Both the position numbers and the translations under genes were made by a program. Positions 49,217 through 57,031 of a stretch of 64,000 nt of DNA are shown piece after piece (the first letter of the stretch is position 1; each line of letters starts with the position of its first letter). This DNA comes from Atrina japonica (Eukaryota > Mollusca > Bivalvia > Pterioida > Pinnidae). Location: the NCBI GenBank assembly GCA_030159075.1, contig BROG01000299.1, positions 755,501 to 819,500 on the forward strand, given 5' to 3'. Below the pieces are notes generated by a model. It had not been told where the DNA came from, ran no database searches, and saw only the letters and a list, made by a program, of their open reading frames with translations.

Positions 49217-49249
49217 TTTTATAGTGATTTTTATTTAATACATTTCATG
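49217..49249 (-). promoter_or_regulatory. Repeated intergenic module, copy 2
   Basis: Same as 48994-49028: atgaaatgtattaaataaaa then atcactataaaa before the ATG at 49216. Here the last codons and stop of the upstream small gene (49231-49389) lie inside the module. Confidence 0.55.
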
Positions 49250-49389
49250 GGGATTGGGTCCTTCTTTTTTTTTTTTTTTAGGTTCTGGTGGTGGTGGTTT
49301 GTCGGCGGCGATGACGGTGTAGACGACGGTTGGGTTTTCCCGTACAACACCAATCCGACTACCGCGAGTCCTCGCCGATCGCTAGCCAT
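49231..49389 (-). CDS. Small protein with hydrophobic start and Lys run
   Basis: A 52-codon frame, MASDRRGLAVVGLVLYGKTQ, then a Ser/Thr/Pro/His linker, six Lys, and an end inside the shared spacer. Residues 8-17 could be a short membrane segment. Its ATG overlaps the stop of the next frame upstream. The Lys run is encoded by a 15-base homopolymer, so the reading frame beyond it is uncertain. Confidence 0.4.
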   Translation of the reverse strand: MASDRRGLAVVGLVLYGKTQPSSTPSSPPTNHHHQNLKKKKKKDPIPMKCIK

Positions 49390-49525
49390 TTCCAGCTATC
49401 AGCATTGCTATTAGCATTGCTATCCTACTATTAGCATTGCTAACGACTCCATCTCTTTTGCGCTCCCTTCTTCCCGCTTCTTGACGTTTCGGATTCTTTT
49501 TCGTTAGGAGTTCTTCCGGATTCAT
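49382..49525 (-). CDS. Small basic protein with Ile-Ala-Met-Leu repeats
   Basis: A 47-codon frame starting MNPEELLTKKNPKRQEAGRR, very basic, then RDGVVSNANSRIAMLIAMLI and AGNG. The second half is written by two attagcattgct repeats (the same 11-mer recurs at about 54950 in the coiled-coil gene). It could be basic plus hydrophobic, membrane-active or nucleic-acid-binding. Family unknown. Confidence 0.4.
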   Translation of the reverse strand: MNPEELLTKKNPKRQEAGRRERKRDGVVSNANSRIAMLIAMLIAGNG

Positions 49526-49550
49526 CACCTTTTTTATATCCTCCGTTTTT

Positions 49551-49978
49551 TTAAATCCCGTTATATAACGGCTGGATGTGGGCGGCGAGACTGATGGGGG
49601 CCAGGTAGGAACCGAAATGGTAGAACAGGCTGCAGCACGCTTCGCCGATGGCCGCGTCCAGGAAGGGATCTTCGCTCAGTTCTTCGATCAGAGTTTAGGT
49701 TCGTTCTTCACTTCGAAAAAATATTTAGACTTCTGAGCGTACAGCGTGATGATGGAATTGGCGATCGATTTACTCATGCGCATGCCGAGTCGCGCGTTGA
49801 GCAGACGATTTAGATTACCCAGTTCCTTGTCGTTCATCTTGTTCAGATCGTCGACGGTCACGTCTTTCCCCAGGAATGTGACCCCGATCCTATAACGGTC
49901 GATAACCTGTCCTTTGATCGAGTCGTCTACCGTCGTCTCGGCCGTAGCGACGTTCGTTAGTATCTCGTCTACGTTCAT
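49551..49978 (-). pseudogene. Conserved Maverick small protein, one frame break
   Basis: The first 96 codons read in one frame from MNVDEILTNVATAETTVDD through YRIGVTFLGKDVTVDDLNKM and LGNLNRLLNARLGMRMSK to FEVKNEPKL and a stop. Just past it, in another frame, LIEELSEDPFLDAAIGEACC and YHFGSYLAPISLAAHIQPLY lead to TAA at 49551. The YR.GvtfLGkdvTvDdL.KM block is, from memory, recurrent in animal Mavericks. Role unknown; a helical structural or regulatory protein of about 142 residues is likely. Confidence 0.6.
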
Positions 49979-50056
49979 CTCCTTTTTTTTACATTTTATT
50001 TATATTTTGTGTAAAAAACGTTACGTTTTTACAAAAATACTGTCATTTTAATTTAT

Positions 50057-50370
50057 TTATTCCGTGTCGGACTCCAAGTCCAAGTCTTCTACGCAGTCGG
50101 CCAAATCCGGTAGAGGAGCAACGTCGATCGTTTTGACGATGATGACCTGGTGTAAGAGAGTTTGCAAGGATACGGTCGATTCTTTGTTGGCGATGTAAAC
50201 GTTGTCTACGCGTAAAGAACCGATGGCCAGACATCGTTTTTTCTTCTCGTATTGGTGAAGATCGACTTCGACGAGCGGATGTTTATCTTTCGGATCGTCG
50301 GTCGTTCTCTTTCTATAAAAAGTAGGCTTGTCTCTGTCCCCCTGTTTAACTTTCGAGTAGATCGTTGACA
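50057..50370 (-). CDS. Small conserved Maverick protein (intact)
   Basis: A 104-codon intact frame. It starts MSTIYSKVKQGDRDKPTFYR, continues HPLVEVDLHQYEKKKRCLAI and RVDNVYIANKESTVSLQTLL, and ends in an acidic tail (DLADCVEDLDLESDTE). Beta-rich pattern, no known domain. Its start overlaps the 3' end of the gene at 50345-50680, an arrangement of translationally or transcriptionally coupled genes. Confidence 0.6.
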
Positions 50371-50680
50371 TCCACGGGGGTTTTTCTACCTTTTTCTTTC
50401 AGTGTTTTTGCGAGTTTTTCTATGGATTCCCTCAAGACTGCCTCGATCTTTTCCAACATGGCGGCGAATTCTTTTCCGCATTTAAATTTCATAGTATAAT
50501 CGGAACCGTCCTCGTATTGCCACAAGCCGGACGACTCCGTTTTGGGAGTGCGTATTTCACGTCGCCTGTCGGGGTACTGATACGCGACGTAAAACGCGTT
50601 GATAACGCTTCCCTTTCTTATCGACGTAATGGGCGCCCGTCCTTAAATTGTTCACGTCAAAGTTCTCGAACGAATGCCAT
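50345..50680 (-). pseudogene. Conserved Maverick small protein, broken
   Basis: After an ATG at 50680 the frame shifts almost at once. FENFDVNNLRTGAHYVDKKG is read in one frame. SSGLWQYEDGSDYTMKFKCG and KEFAAMLEKIEAVLRESIEK, then KGRKTPVDVNDLLES and a TAA (50345) are read in another. It has a Trp/Tyr-rich middle and a helical, Lys/Glu-rich end. The start of the next gene lies inside its last codons. Role unknown. Confidence 0.55.
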
Positions 50681-50719
50681 GTTTTTTTTAATAACGAATA
50701 AATTTTCTTTATGCCATTT

Positions 50720-50857
50720 TCAAATCTTTTGCAAAAGTCGTCTCAACCATCGTTCCGTTCGATGATAACGTTCTAAACGTAATAGATAGAGTATCGCGAA
50801 TAAGAAGAGTAAACACCATAAAACGATGATGAACGTGAGCAACGCGAACAAGACCAT
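50720..50857 (-). CDS. Short single-pass membrane protein
   Basis: An intact 45-codon frame: MVLFALLTFIIVLWCLLFLF, then AILYLL, a transmembrane helix of about 25 residues, followed by a basic tail (RLERYHRTERWLRRLLQKI). The positive tail would face the cytosol or nucleic acid. Short hydrophobic proteins with basic tails are common in DNA viruses as virion membrane or lysis-type proteins, but nothing here fixes a role. Confidence 0.6.
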   Translation of the reverse strand: MVLFALLTFIIVLWCLLFLFAILYLLRLERYHRTERWLRRLLQKI

Positions 50858-50904
50858 CTCGGTTAAAACGTTTCATTTCTTAACGTAAAAAAATTTGTTA
50901 AAAC

Positions 50905-50933
50905 ACTTAAACAATAGATATATAAATAAAAAA
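50905..50933 (+). promoter_or_regulatory. TATA-like promoter of the Cys-rich gene
   Basis: acaatagatatataaataaa followed by an A-run lies just before the ATG at 50934, between divergent genes. The A/T block is the only such stretch in this GC-rich neighbourhood. Confidence 0.45.
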
Positions 50934-51309
50934 ATGTTTATTTTACTGGACAAGGCGTTTACCGAACGCGGTCTAAAGCAGATGTTGTGGGAGATAACGT
51001 GCATGCCAAGTCTTGGTGTCTTGGCCCGACGACGTCAAACTCGCGTGTCAAATGCCTCGCATGCGCAGAGACTACCCGTGTAAGCATCCGGTCGTCGTGA
51101 ATTCGTTGTTTTGTAGCATTCACCACAACTACTTGAAAGAGAGAGGCATCGACACGATGAAGTATTGCACCTCTTGCCGAAGATGGATGGCCGATAGCAC
51201 TAAATACGAAACGTGTTATACGTGCGGCGGAAAAGAACGCGCAGACGAGTGGCACAAGACGCATCCGCGGTGCAAGAGGAGAAGAAGACGTCCCAAGGAA
51301 GAAGTTTAA
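50934..51309 (+). pseudogene. Cys-rich, probably zinc-binding small protein, one frame break
   Basis: Starts MFILLDKAFTERGLKQMLWE. After about 25 codons the frame shifts, and the rest is read from about 51013: RRDYPCKHPVVVNSLFCSIH, YCTSCRRWMADSTKYETCYT and CGGKERADEWHKTHPRC, ending in an Arg/Lys-rich tail (KRRRRRPKEEV). Two C..C pairs with additional Cys/His suggest one or two zinc sites, and the basic end suggests nucleic-acid binding or nuclear import. It is the only plus-strand gene between polymerase and capsid regions. A regulator is a reasonable guess, not shown. Confidence 0.6.
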
Positions 51310-51316
51310 CCGGATT

Positions 51317-51339
51317 TTTTTTAAGACAGTCTTAAAAAA
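51317..51339. terminator. Palindrome between convergent genes
   Basis: ttttttaagac (51317-51327) and gtcttaaaaaa (51329-51339) pair around one base, directly after the plus-strand stop (51309) and before the minus-strand stop (51374). Same placement as the palindrome at 47629-47655. Confidence 0.5.
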
Positions 51340-51373
51340 TTTACGAGTTTTCATCGTTTTGTAATGCTCAGAC

Positions 51374-51946
51374 TTAACGAGAAGACGATTTCTCGACCAG
51401 GAGGGCGCGCAGTTGCTCGCGCAGATCGTTCGTCTCTCGTTCCGATACTTTTTTTACTTCGGGTTTGAATTTGGCGTATAGCTTGTCCTTCATCTCGCGA
51501 TACTTGGTCAGTTCGTGAGAGACGGTGGCGAATTCCTCCGCCGAGATCTTCCCATCTTCCAGCGCGCAACTCACCACGTTAGAGATGGAATTCAATTTAC
51601 TCTCCGCCAGTTTGACGATCTTGAGATGTTTCTCGGACTTCTTCAACAGCAGACGTCGAATCCCTTTCAAGGTCAGTCCCACGGATCCCACGACCAAGGC
51701 CACGATCTGTAGGGGTATGCCCGCGATGGGGACGGCGAATCCCAGTCCCCCGCACACCATGCTCCCCGCGATCAGAGCTCCGTCCACCCCGTCCGCGGTG
51801 TTGACGATCCTCTTGTACTTCTTGTGCACGCTCTTCCGCGTCTCAATCTCCCGTCTGAAGGTATGCTCTATTTCACCGATCCGTCGCAGGCGGTACTCTT
51901 GCGGATCGCCGGGATTTAAATTCGGATATAACGTTTTATCACTCAT
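51374..51946 (-). CDS. Membrane protein with glycine-rich hydrophobic hairpin (intact, 190 codons)
   Basis: One of the longest unbroken frames of the element. N-terminal 55 residues are charged (MSDKTLYPNLNPGDPQEYRL). Residues about 56-90 form two adjacent hydrophobic segments rich in Gly (ALIAGSMVCGGLGFAVPIAG, then IPLQIVALVVGSVGLTLKGI), a membrane hairpin. The C-terminal 100 residues are helical and charged (KKSEKHLKIVKLAESKLNSI, ALEDGKISAEEFATVSHELT). Similar Gly-rich hairpin proteins occur in Mavericks and related elements; role unknown, perhaps membrane penetration or virion assembly. Its survival in frame contrasts with its broken neighbours. Confidence 0.65.
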   Translation of the reverse strand: MSDKTLYPNLNPGDPQEYRLRRIGEIEHTFRREIETRKSVHKKYKRIVNTADGVDGALIAGSMVCGGLGFAVPIAGIPLQIVALVVGSVGLTLKGIRRLLLKKSEKHLKIVKLAESKLNSISNVVSCALEDGKISAEEFATVSHELTKYREMKDKLYAKFKPEVKKVSERETNDLREQLRALLVEKSSSR

Positions 51947-51967
51947 ATTTTTTAATTATACTATTTT

Positions 51968-52644
51968 TTATATGTCGAGAACGATGCCGCATTGAACGGT
52001 GCCCGCCGTTTTACTAGCCTTGTTCACTTTTATCGTCACTACGTCGGAAGTGAGGATGCGAATGGGAGGATTGATCAAGAATAACGCGTTGGAGTCGGTG
52101 TGAAACGATTTCTTCGTGACGCCGTTTATCTGAATATCGATGTCGATGTCTCCGAGGAGAGAGACGGTGGTGATGTATCATCGACGGGATGGTGCGTCCG
52201 TTCTTCTTGACTTCGAAGAAGAACGTGCTCACCATTCTTCTTTGCGTACGTATCCTAGCGACCTCCTCTCTAACGACATCGACGCTTTTTTCTACTTTTC
52301 TTATGTCTTCTATGACTTGGACATGAAACGCGTTCCAATTAGCTTCCGATTTTTTTATGGCATAGTCTGCTATATCATGACTTCATCTACATCTTTTTGT
52401 AGTTTAGCCATTTTCTCTATTAATTTAAGAGCATCCGTACTACCACCAGAGTTGATAGTTTTGACTGCTAGAATTTCTAATATAGTTTTAATGGATTCAA
52501 AGCATGATCTCTGTACAAAACTTTTTCTAGATCTATTATTTCAGAGAGATCTACAGTACTACCACCACTTCCCACCTTTTTTAAGATTTCTTTCACCAAT
52601 TCGTCTTTTTCCACGTCTTCCCAATAGAATCCAGACAAAGACAT
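51968..52644 (-). pseudogene. Coiled-coil/beta protein with GGST repeats, broken
   Basis: Starts MSLSGFYWEDVEKDELVKEI. It contains two related repeats (KKVGSGGSTVDLSEII and KTINSGGSTDALKLIEKMAK), a helical stretch (VIEDIRKVEKSVDVVREEVA), then TFFFEVKKNGRTIPSM and a beta-rich end (TVQCGIVLDI) before TAA at 51968. Three frame changes separate these pieces. About 225 codons. The A/T-rich codons in its first half differ from the rest of the element. The helix-then-beta plan resembles a fibre or attachment-type protein, but that is a guess. Confidence 0.5.
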
Positions 52645-52656
52645 GTCTTTATTTTT

Positions 52657-53273
52657 TTATTTAGAAGAAATCTTTTTAAATTCTAACAAGACGTATACGG
52701 GGTAATCGTGATTATCGATGTTCTCTCCTTTTTCGTCTCTTATATTGATCGTCACTTCCGTGATGCGATCGCGTCTCAGCGGCAGGAACGCGGGACGTTC
52801 AAAATCTTTTTCGTACAACTCGGAAAATTTCACGTCGGGACAGGGTAGGGACGCGAGGATGTCCTTCGCCTCGCCGTCTCTCATCCCCTCCTCCAACTCG
52901 TGGACGTTGGAGGAGTTCCACCGGCCGCAGGTCGATGCTGCGGCTGGCCAAGATGGTCCCGCCGAGAGGCGTGTGTCCGCGCGAATGCCGAGAATCTTGC
53001 CGATTTCCGGCGGAAGCATCACCGTCGTGCTGCCCGACCCGTCGATTCTCAATCTCATGCCAGGAACACCTTGTCGAAGTATTTGGCGAGGAGTCGTCGC
53101 AGGTCGGAAGGTGTACGATCCGGCGTGCAACATTGGTTCTGTCTCCCCTCTTGGCGTAACGTATCTCCACGTCCAACCCGTAACGGATTTGACGCCCACG
53201 CACCACCCGCGCCGGGGCGTTATCGATGTAACAGTCTGACGGGTTTTCCGACGTCCGTCACTAGATAATACAT
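52657..53273 (-). pseudogene. Putative minor capsid (penton-like) protein, broken
   Basis: Starts MYYLVTDVGKPVRLLHR, then a frame change; DVEIRYAKRGDRT and HAGSYTFRPATTPRQIL occur in different frames, followed by LPPEIGKILGIR, FLPLRRDRITEVTINIRDEK and a last beta strand (YPVYVLLEFKK). An l...l.kiLGi helix, a fPL...i..v.i.I.De.G block and a final strand are what I know of the Maverick protein thought to form the penton or minor capsid. About 205 codons with at least two breaks. It lies next to the other particle genes, which fits. The alternative is an unrelated beta-rich structural protein. Confidence 0.45.
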
Positions 53274-53297
53274 TGCTGTTTTTAATTTTTATATAAA

Positions 53298-54203
53298 ATG
53301 TTACGAGTACAAGAAGAATCTCGATCTCCATTCGTTCGACACGGCCTACGCGAATCCCCATCCATGGCGGATGGCGTCGGAGATACGGGAAAGCCGACGT
53401 CCTCTCGGGGGGACTTCAATGGACCGCTGGCGCCGGCATCCCGTTTTAATAATATTCGAGGGGTTCTGGCAGAACCAGTACGTACTATCAGATCCGACGC
53501 GTGCTGCAAGAGATGGCGGTACCCCTCCCCTCCGATCCGTCCTTCGACCACTTCGCGAACAACATCGACAAGGGAGCGTATCGGAGACTCTGTCGGGAAT
53601 TCGACGTTCCCGTCACGACGACTGAAGATCGAGGGCACCTTCTTCGGGAAATACGACGAGAAGTGGTCCACGTTCATTATGGATAAATCGAAGGGGTTCA
53701 CGCGTCCGGGACTGGCGCGATTGGATGCGTCCATTCGCGTCTTCGTCTGGGCGATCCTGGGCGCGCAGGGAGAGACGAGGTCTTCCGTCGTTCTCGCTAG
53801 ACGCGCAGAAACAGTTCCTGGCCAACGTCGGGGGACGCCATCGATCGTCCCGTCGACTTACCCGCCGACATCGCCAGGTACGAGGACTGTCTGAAGTACG
53901 CCAATTCCAAAACTGGATTACGTCGTCCATCCCGGGCTGTACATGATGCCCAGCGACATGGAACTGAAGATCGGCCGGAACGTCGCGGGCTACAACAACG
54001 AGATCGTGGTCGCTCCCGACACCGCGACGACGGGAACGAATGTAAATCTGAACGCCAAGACGCTGACGCCGCAGATCGAGACACCGACGCCCGTCGTGGA
54101 GTCGCCGCCGCCGCCCCCTCCGCCCGTAGAAATCGCCGCGGAGGACGATCACGAGGATGTCCTATCGTTATTTTCTTTTCTGGTCTTCGTCGAGTTTGGT
54201 TAA
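53298..54203 (+). pseudogene. Unidentified plus-strand Maverick protein, broken
   Basis: An ATG follows a tttttatataaaatg TATA-like context. The legible pieces, in several frames, are NLDLHSFDTAYANPHPWRMA, VLQEMAVPLPSDPSFDHFAN, IDKGAYRRLCREFDVPVTTT, GTFFGKYDEKWSTFIMDKSK, GFTRPGLARLDASIRVFVWA, then GYNNEIVVAPD and a Pro/Glu/Asp-rich end (PPPPPPPVEIAAEDD). About 300 codons. I believe it is conserved in related elements but cannot name it; a structural protein with a disordered acidic tail is plausible. Its 3' end overlaps or abuts the convergent gene ending at 54168. Confidence 0.5.
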
Positions 54204-55297
54204 CAACCAGCCGACGACGATCATGCCCAAGACCCACACGTGCTCGCCCAACCACATCGCCGTCTTGCCGAGCGTCGACAGGATCCAGGACGGTGCCCAA
54301 GATGCCCGGCAAACGCTTCGCCCAATTTACCGGCCAGTCTCGCGAGCAATTTTCCGAGGGCGTCCAGCTGTTTTCTTGATCCATTCCTTCGCTCCTCCTC
54401 TCTCCCGAAGGAGGAGGTTTGGGAGGGGGAGAGTGGAGGGACTCGTTCCGGAAGGAGCAATTCGACAGGAATCCTATCGTCATACCGATCGCCGTCAGGA
54501 TGCTGAAGATGGTGATGCCCTGTTCCCTGAACAGATTGGCGATCCGCTCTCGCAACGGAAGATTATCGTCCAATAACCTCGCGATCGATTTCTTTGATGG
54601 CGGTCAGTTGCGACTTCAGCCGTCCCTTGAGCACGTCTATACTCTCGTTCGCGGCGTCCAATTCGGCGTTCTTGGCGATCTCCCTCTCGATGCGTTCCCG
54701 ATCGTCGGGATTCCGAGCCAGATCTTCCCGCCACTGCGACAAACTCCACTCTCTTGGCTTCTTGGAACGCGCAGAGTCCCGCGAATGGTTCGCCTCTTGT
54801 CTAACCCAACAGTTCTCGCATGGGCAAGCCGTCGTACTTCGTCGGCGAGATCGTGTATACTATCGGATAGTCTGGTTACGCCGTCGTCTAATCGTTTCAC
54901 TCGCGTTTCGTCGTTATTCAAAGTGGTCATTTCCACCTGTTCTAAAACGCTATTAGCATTGCGGGCTACCGTCCTTACCTTTTTGGTTTCGAATTTCTTA
55001 GGATTTTTAACGTTGATCGTTTAATAAAATCTCCTTCCCATCCCACTCGACATAGAGTGAATACTTCCCCTTGGAAGTAAAGTCTAAGTTTTTATCGGGG
55101 TCAGCCCCCGTGAGATTGGGTGTGTTAAACGTCCAAGTAGATCTCCTTGAGATGTGATGGGAACTTCTGGTAAATTACATCCAAGGGTGTGCGGGTGGTT
55201 GTTGTTCGATTGCGGTACCTTGATCACCATCGTTATTATCATCAACAACATCATCGTCGCCGAACGTCGGATTATCGAATGTAACCGGTTCCGCCAT
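54168..55297 (-). pseudogene. Coiled-coil plus transmembrane Maverick protein, broken (possibly two genes)
   Basis: Starts MAEPVTFDNPTFGDDD, acidic. In successive frames it then reads STWTFNTPNLTGADPDKNLD, KGKYSLYVEWDGKEILLNDQ, NPKKFETKKVRTVARNANSV, a heptad-rich coiled coil (RVKRLDDGVTRLSDSIHDLA), then DDNLPLRERIANLFREQGIT, the membrane segment IFSILTAIGMTIGFL, a basic amphipathic stretch (LDALGKLLARLAGKL) and the end VVGWLLTKLDEDQKRK before TAA at 54168. The LRERI...FreqGiTi.siLTAiGm.igfl block is widespread in animal Mavericks. One gene of about 370 codons is my preferred reading; a stop near 55021 could instead separate two genes. Role unknown. Confidence 0.55.
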
Positions 55298-55343
55298 ATT
55301 TTTATAAAACGCTTTAAAATTTTTTATTACGTAATAGAAAAAG

Positions 55344-56438
55344 ATGATGAATTACGGACACTTCTCGATCCCAATAGTGTCCCACAATCCGTCGAGAATC
55401 GAAGAAAACCAAATGTTGACGGTTCGCTTTCCCAATCTGAGCGAGGGACGATGTCATCGTCCCTCGCACCGCGAAACTGTGCTTCGACATGGCAGTAGGG
55501 CGGCGATCTCACCAAAAACGGGCGTTTATAATAATCTCGGGCGTAACATCGTCAAGAAGATCGAGGTGAAGATCTCGGGGAACATAATTCCGTTCAGAGC
55601 ATCGACGACGCCGATAAATTCTTCGTCTACAACGATCTATGGAAGGATGGAACGACGTAACATGGCCTTTCAGGGGATACAGACTCGAGATCTCAACCAA
55701 ATAAGGGCCAAACCATCGGTTACGCCATACCCCGAGACACCAGCGAAGAGTCGGGAATCGCTTTTGCAACTTCGAAATCTTGGAGACGAGCGAACCCTTT
55801 TATCAAGCGGGGGTTACAAGATCGTTTGGAATACATCCCGTTACAAGGTCACTAACATCGCGTTGGAGTTCGAGAAGATCACCGACGATAATCTCGCTCG
55901 CAGCATCAGGCAAAAGTACGCGGGTCCACACACCTATCTCTTCAACAAGATCATGCGCTATCGCCAGGAGACGATCAGTAAATCGGCTAGCGACCTCAAC
56001 TGTCAGATCAACACTCCCGCCAAGTCACTCGCGGGCGTCCTGTTCCTCTTCAAAGACATTTCCGTCAAGGATCCCGAGAAATTTTATAATCCGAGAATCA
56101 CCAAAGTGGAAATAACCATCGAGGGTCAGACGAACCAACTGTTCTCGGACGGCATGAGACCGTATCAACAGTACGACGAGATTAAAAAGTATTTCTCGTT
56201 GAATCGTGAAAACGTAACCGAAACGGTCGTCAAGGAACTCGAGCTGACCATCAAAGACCATTATGCACTCTGGTTGGACTTGAGAACGACGCCCGAAAAA
56301 CCACCTTGCGAAGGCGTTTCCGTACGCATCGAGAAAACGCCAGAAACCGACACCGATCCCGTGGACGTTTACATCTTCGTCGTCAAGGACGGACAGATCA
56401 ACATGAAGGACGGGCGTTTCACGGGAGTCGTCTATTAA
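55344..56438 (+). CDS. Major capsid protein (double jelly-roll, hexon-like)
   Basis: The frame is open for 364 codons. The C-terminal two thirds carry the Maverick/adintovirus capsid signature: FNKIMRYRQETISKSASDLN, KSLAGVLFLFKDISVKDPEK, FYNPRITKVEITIEGQTNQL and FSDGMRPYQQYDEIKKYF. In the family these form the trimeric capsomer. In the N-terminal third the pieces MLTVRFPNLSE and NLGRNIVKKIEVKISGN look genuine, while the sequence between them and after them (about 55430-55510 and 55590-55810) looks like translation in a wrong frame, so compensating indels probably keep the frame open. The true start may be an in-frame ATG close to 55344. Divergent from the gene at 54168-55297, with a 46 bp intergenic region containing tttttataaaacg. 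Confidence 0.8.
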   Translation: MMNYGHFSIPIVSHNPSRIEENQMLTVRFPNLSEGRCHRPSHRETVLRHGSRAAISPKTGVYNNLGRNIVKKIEVKISGNIIPFRASTTPINSSSTTIYGRMERRNMAFQGIQTRDLNQIRAKPSVTPYPETPAKSRESLLQLRNLGDERTLLSSGGYKIVWNTSRYKVTNIALEFEKITDDNLARSIRQKYAGPHTYLFNKIMRYRQETISKSASDLNCQINTPAKSLAGVLFLFKDISVKDPEKFYNPRITKVEITIEGQTNQLFSDGMRPYQQYDEIKKYFSLNRENVTETVVKELELTIKDHYALWLDLRTTPEKPPCEGVSVRIEKTPETDTDPVDVYIFVVKDGQINMKDGRFTGVVY

Positions 56439-56454
56439 GAAAAATTAAAATCAC

Positions 56455-56999
56455 ATGCGAGAACCACACGCCGCCATGATCGTGGGCGCCCAGGGTGCGG
56501 GAAGACGGAATTCGTCCTCGATCTGCTGGAAGACGAATACAGAGACGTCTTCGATCACATCGTCATCCTCTGCCCCTCGATCGACTTCAACCGAGCGTAT
56601 ACGAGGAAATGGATAGGAGAAGACGTCAAACAACCTAAAGACAAACGCGTCGTCATCGTCAATCCCTGTCTCCAAGACAGGCGAAGAATAGAGACATTTT
56701 TACTACCTGTACAAGGGTACGCCACGCTCTACGTCATCGACGACTGCTGGCCACGAAGCAGATCAAGAAGAAGGCGGACGCCCTGTCCATGCTGGCGTTT
56801 TCGGGAGCGCCGATCAGTCCGTCTGATCCTGTCGCAACGTTACAACAGAAAGACTTTAGATCCCAGATCAAACCAAAGACAAATTCAGTTTCAACGAATG
56901 TGGAAAAACGACGTCGTGCCCGAAGAGGATAAGAAACGACTCAAACACGAACTTTCGCAACGCAAACACTCCAAACTGATCTTGCGGATGCTGAATTAA
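56455..56999 (+). pseudogene. Packaging ATPase (A32-like, FtsK/HerA type), broken in Walker A
   Basis: It would drive DNA into the capsid. ATG at 56455, 16 bases after the capsid stop. MREPHAAMIVGAQGAG is the start of the P-loop; directly after GAG the frame is lost by one base, so the conserved Lys-Thr is not read. The downstream frame gives EFVLDLLEDEYRDVFDHIVI, LCPSIDFNRAYTRKWIGED, the Walker B YVIDDC, ILSQRYNRKTLDPRSN and an end of KHSKLILRMLN. About 180 codons. At least two further frame changes lie around the Walker B region. Placement directly after the major capsid gene is normal for Mavericks. Confidence 0.8.
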
Positions 57000-57031
57000 T
57001 ATGTTGTCATATAAATTACAAAGGGGTCCAG

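Noticed and set aside
51525..51995. 156-codon plus-strand frame
   Set aside because: Antisense shadow of the intact membrane-hairpin gene on the minus strand.
52140..53239. Two plus-strand frames of over 170 codons
   Set aside because: Antisense to broken minus-strand genes; GC-rich coding sequence often leaves the opposite strand open.
53613..54573. Long minus-strand frames opposite the unidentified plus-strand gene
   Set aside because: Only their first part (from 54573) belongs to the coiled-coil/membrane gene; the Arg-rich remainder is out of frame.
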